Shown here one piece after another: positions 63,736 to 64,000 of a stretch of DNA of 64,000 nucleotides (position 1 is the stretch's first letter; the number at the start of each line of letters is the position of its first letter). The translations under genes and the position numbers were made by a program. The DNA comes from Lepturacanthus savala (Eukaryota > Chordata > Actinopteri > Scombriformes > Trichiuridae). The notes below the pieces were generated by a model. The model saw nothing but the letters and a program-made list of their open reading frames with translations. It was not told where the DNA came from and made no database searches. The DNA lies in contig CM060463.1 in assembly GCA_030544235.1 (NCBI GenBank), forward strand, positions 14,015,190-14,079,189, read 5' to 3'.

Positions 63736-64000
63736 TAGAATCAAACTGGATTGGAAAGGACTGGATGGGTGCGGGCAGGGAATGGACTCGTCTCAGCGGT
63801 TATGTCGTAATCCTCGTCAATGGACACCTCTTAGGTTATGTGGCCGATGAAGCCCCTTTGCCCTGTGGACCTATGTGAAAGACAAGCCAGTGCTGCCCCC
63901 TTCTGGTGACTGGAGACTCCCTTATTAACGTGTGCATTACACTACAGACATGAAGGGCATCCTCAATCTGCTTCACAATTATTACAGTGGAGACAGCCTG

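Overview
The window is vertebrate genomic DNA, most likely from a teleost fish. All but one of the genes are split by GT-AG introns, CA/TG microsatellites are abundant, and short remnants of Tc1-like, hAT-like, L2-type LINE and SINE-like repeats of the kind common in fish genomes are scattered through it. The species cannot be fixed from sequence alone. Reading exons by hand and checking splice phases gives nine genes, eight complete in coding sequence and one cut by the left edge.

Layout. 1-5.6 kb (minus): ddx19-type DEAD-box RNA helicase, ten exons covering the first 400 codons; the last ~80 codons lie left of the window. 5.7-20 kb: a long non-coding stretch with microsatellites and a decayed LINE. 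20-23 kb (minus): camk2n1-like CaMKII inhibitor (80 aa, two coding exons, long 3' UTR, TATA-like promoter). 25-31 kb (minus) and 35-38.4 kb (plus): two trypsin-like serine proteases, head to head, with the same five-exon layout. 39-41.5 kb (plus): cytidine deaminase cda, with a GC-AG first intron. 43.2-52 kb (minus): dnajc16, 15 coding exons, 809 aa. 54.5-55.6 kb (plus): b3galt6, a single coding exon behind a 5' UTR intron. 58-59.7 kb (minus): a small, divergent FAM107-family gene (141 aa). 61.4-63.7 kb (plus): tmem167b (Kish-B, 74 aa).

Function. This is not an operon or a dedicated system; it is an ordinary vertebrate block of unrelated genes: mRNA export (ddx19), CaMKII inhibition (camk2n1), secreted proteolysis (the two trypsins), pyrimidine salvage (cda), ER co-chaperone (dnajc16), glycosaminoglycan linker synthesis (b3galt6), a likely actin-associated protein (fam107-like) and a Golgi/secretory membrane protein (tmem167b). 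The camk2n1-cda-dnajc16-b3galt6 set corresponds to genes on human chromosome arm 1p36, which supports the camk2n1 assignment.

I found no convincing undescribed system. The points most worth checking are the divergent FAM107-like gene, the paired trypsin-like genes that lack two classical disulfides and an enteropeptidase site, an arginine-serine-rich tail on Dnajc16, the altered tail of the Camk2n1-like inhibitor, an orphan promoter-like cluster at 52.5-53.1 kb, and a perfect 22-bp hairpin at 34.3 kb next to a diverged local duplication.
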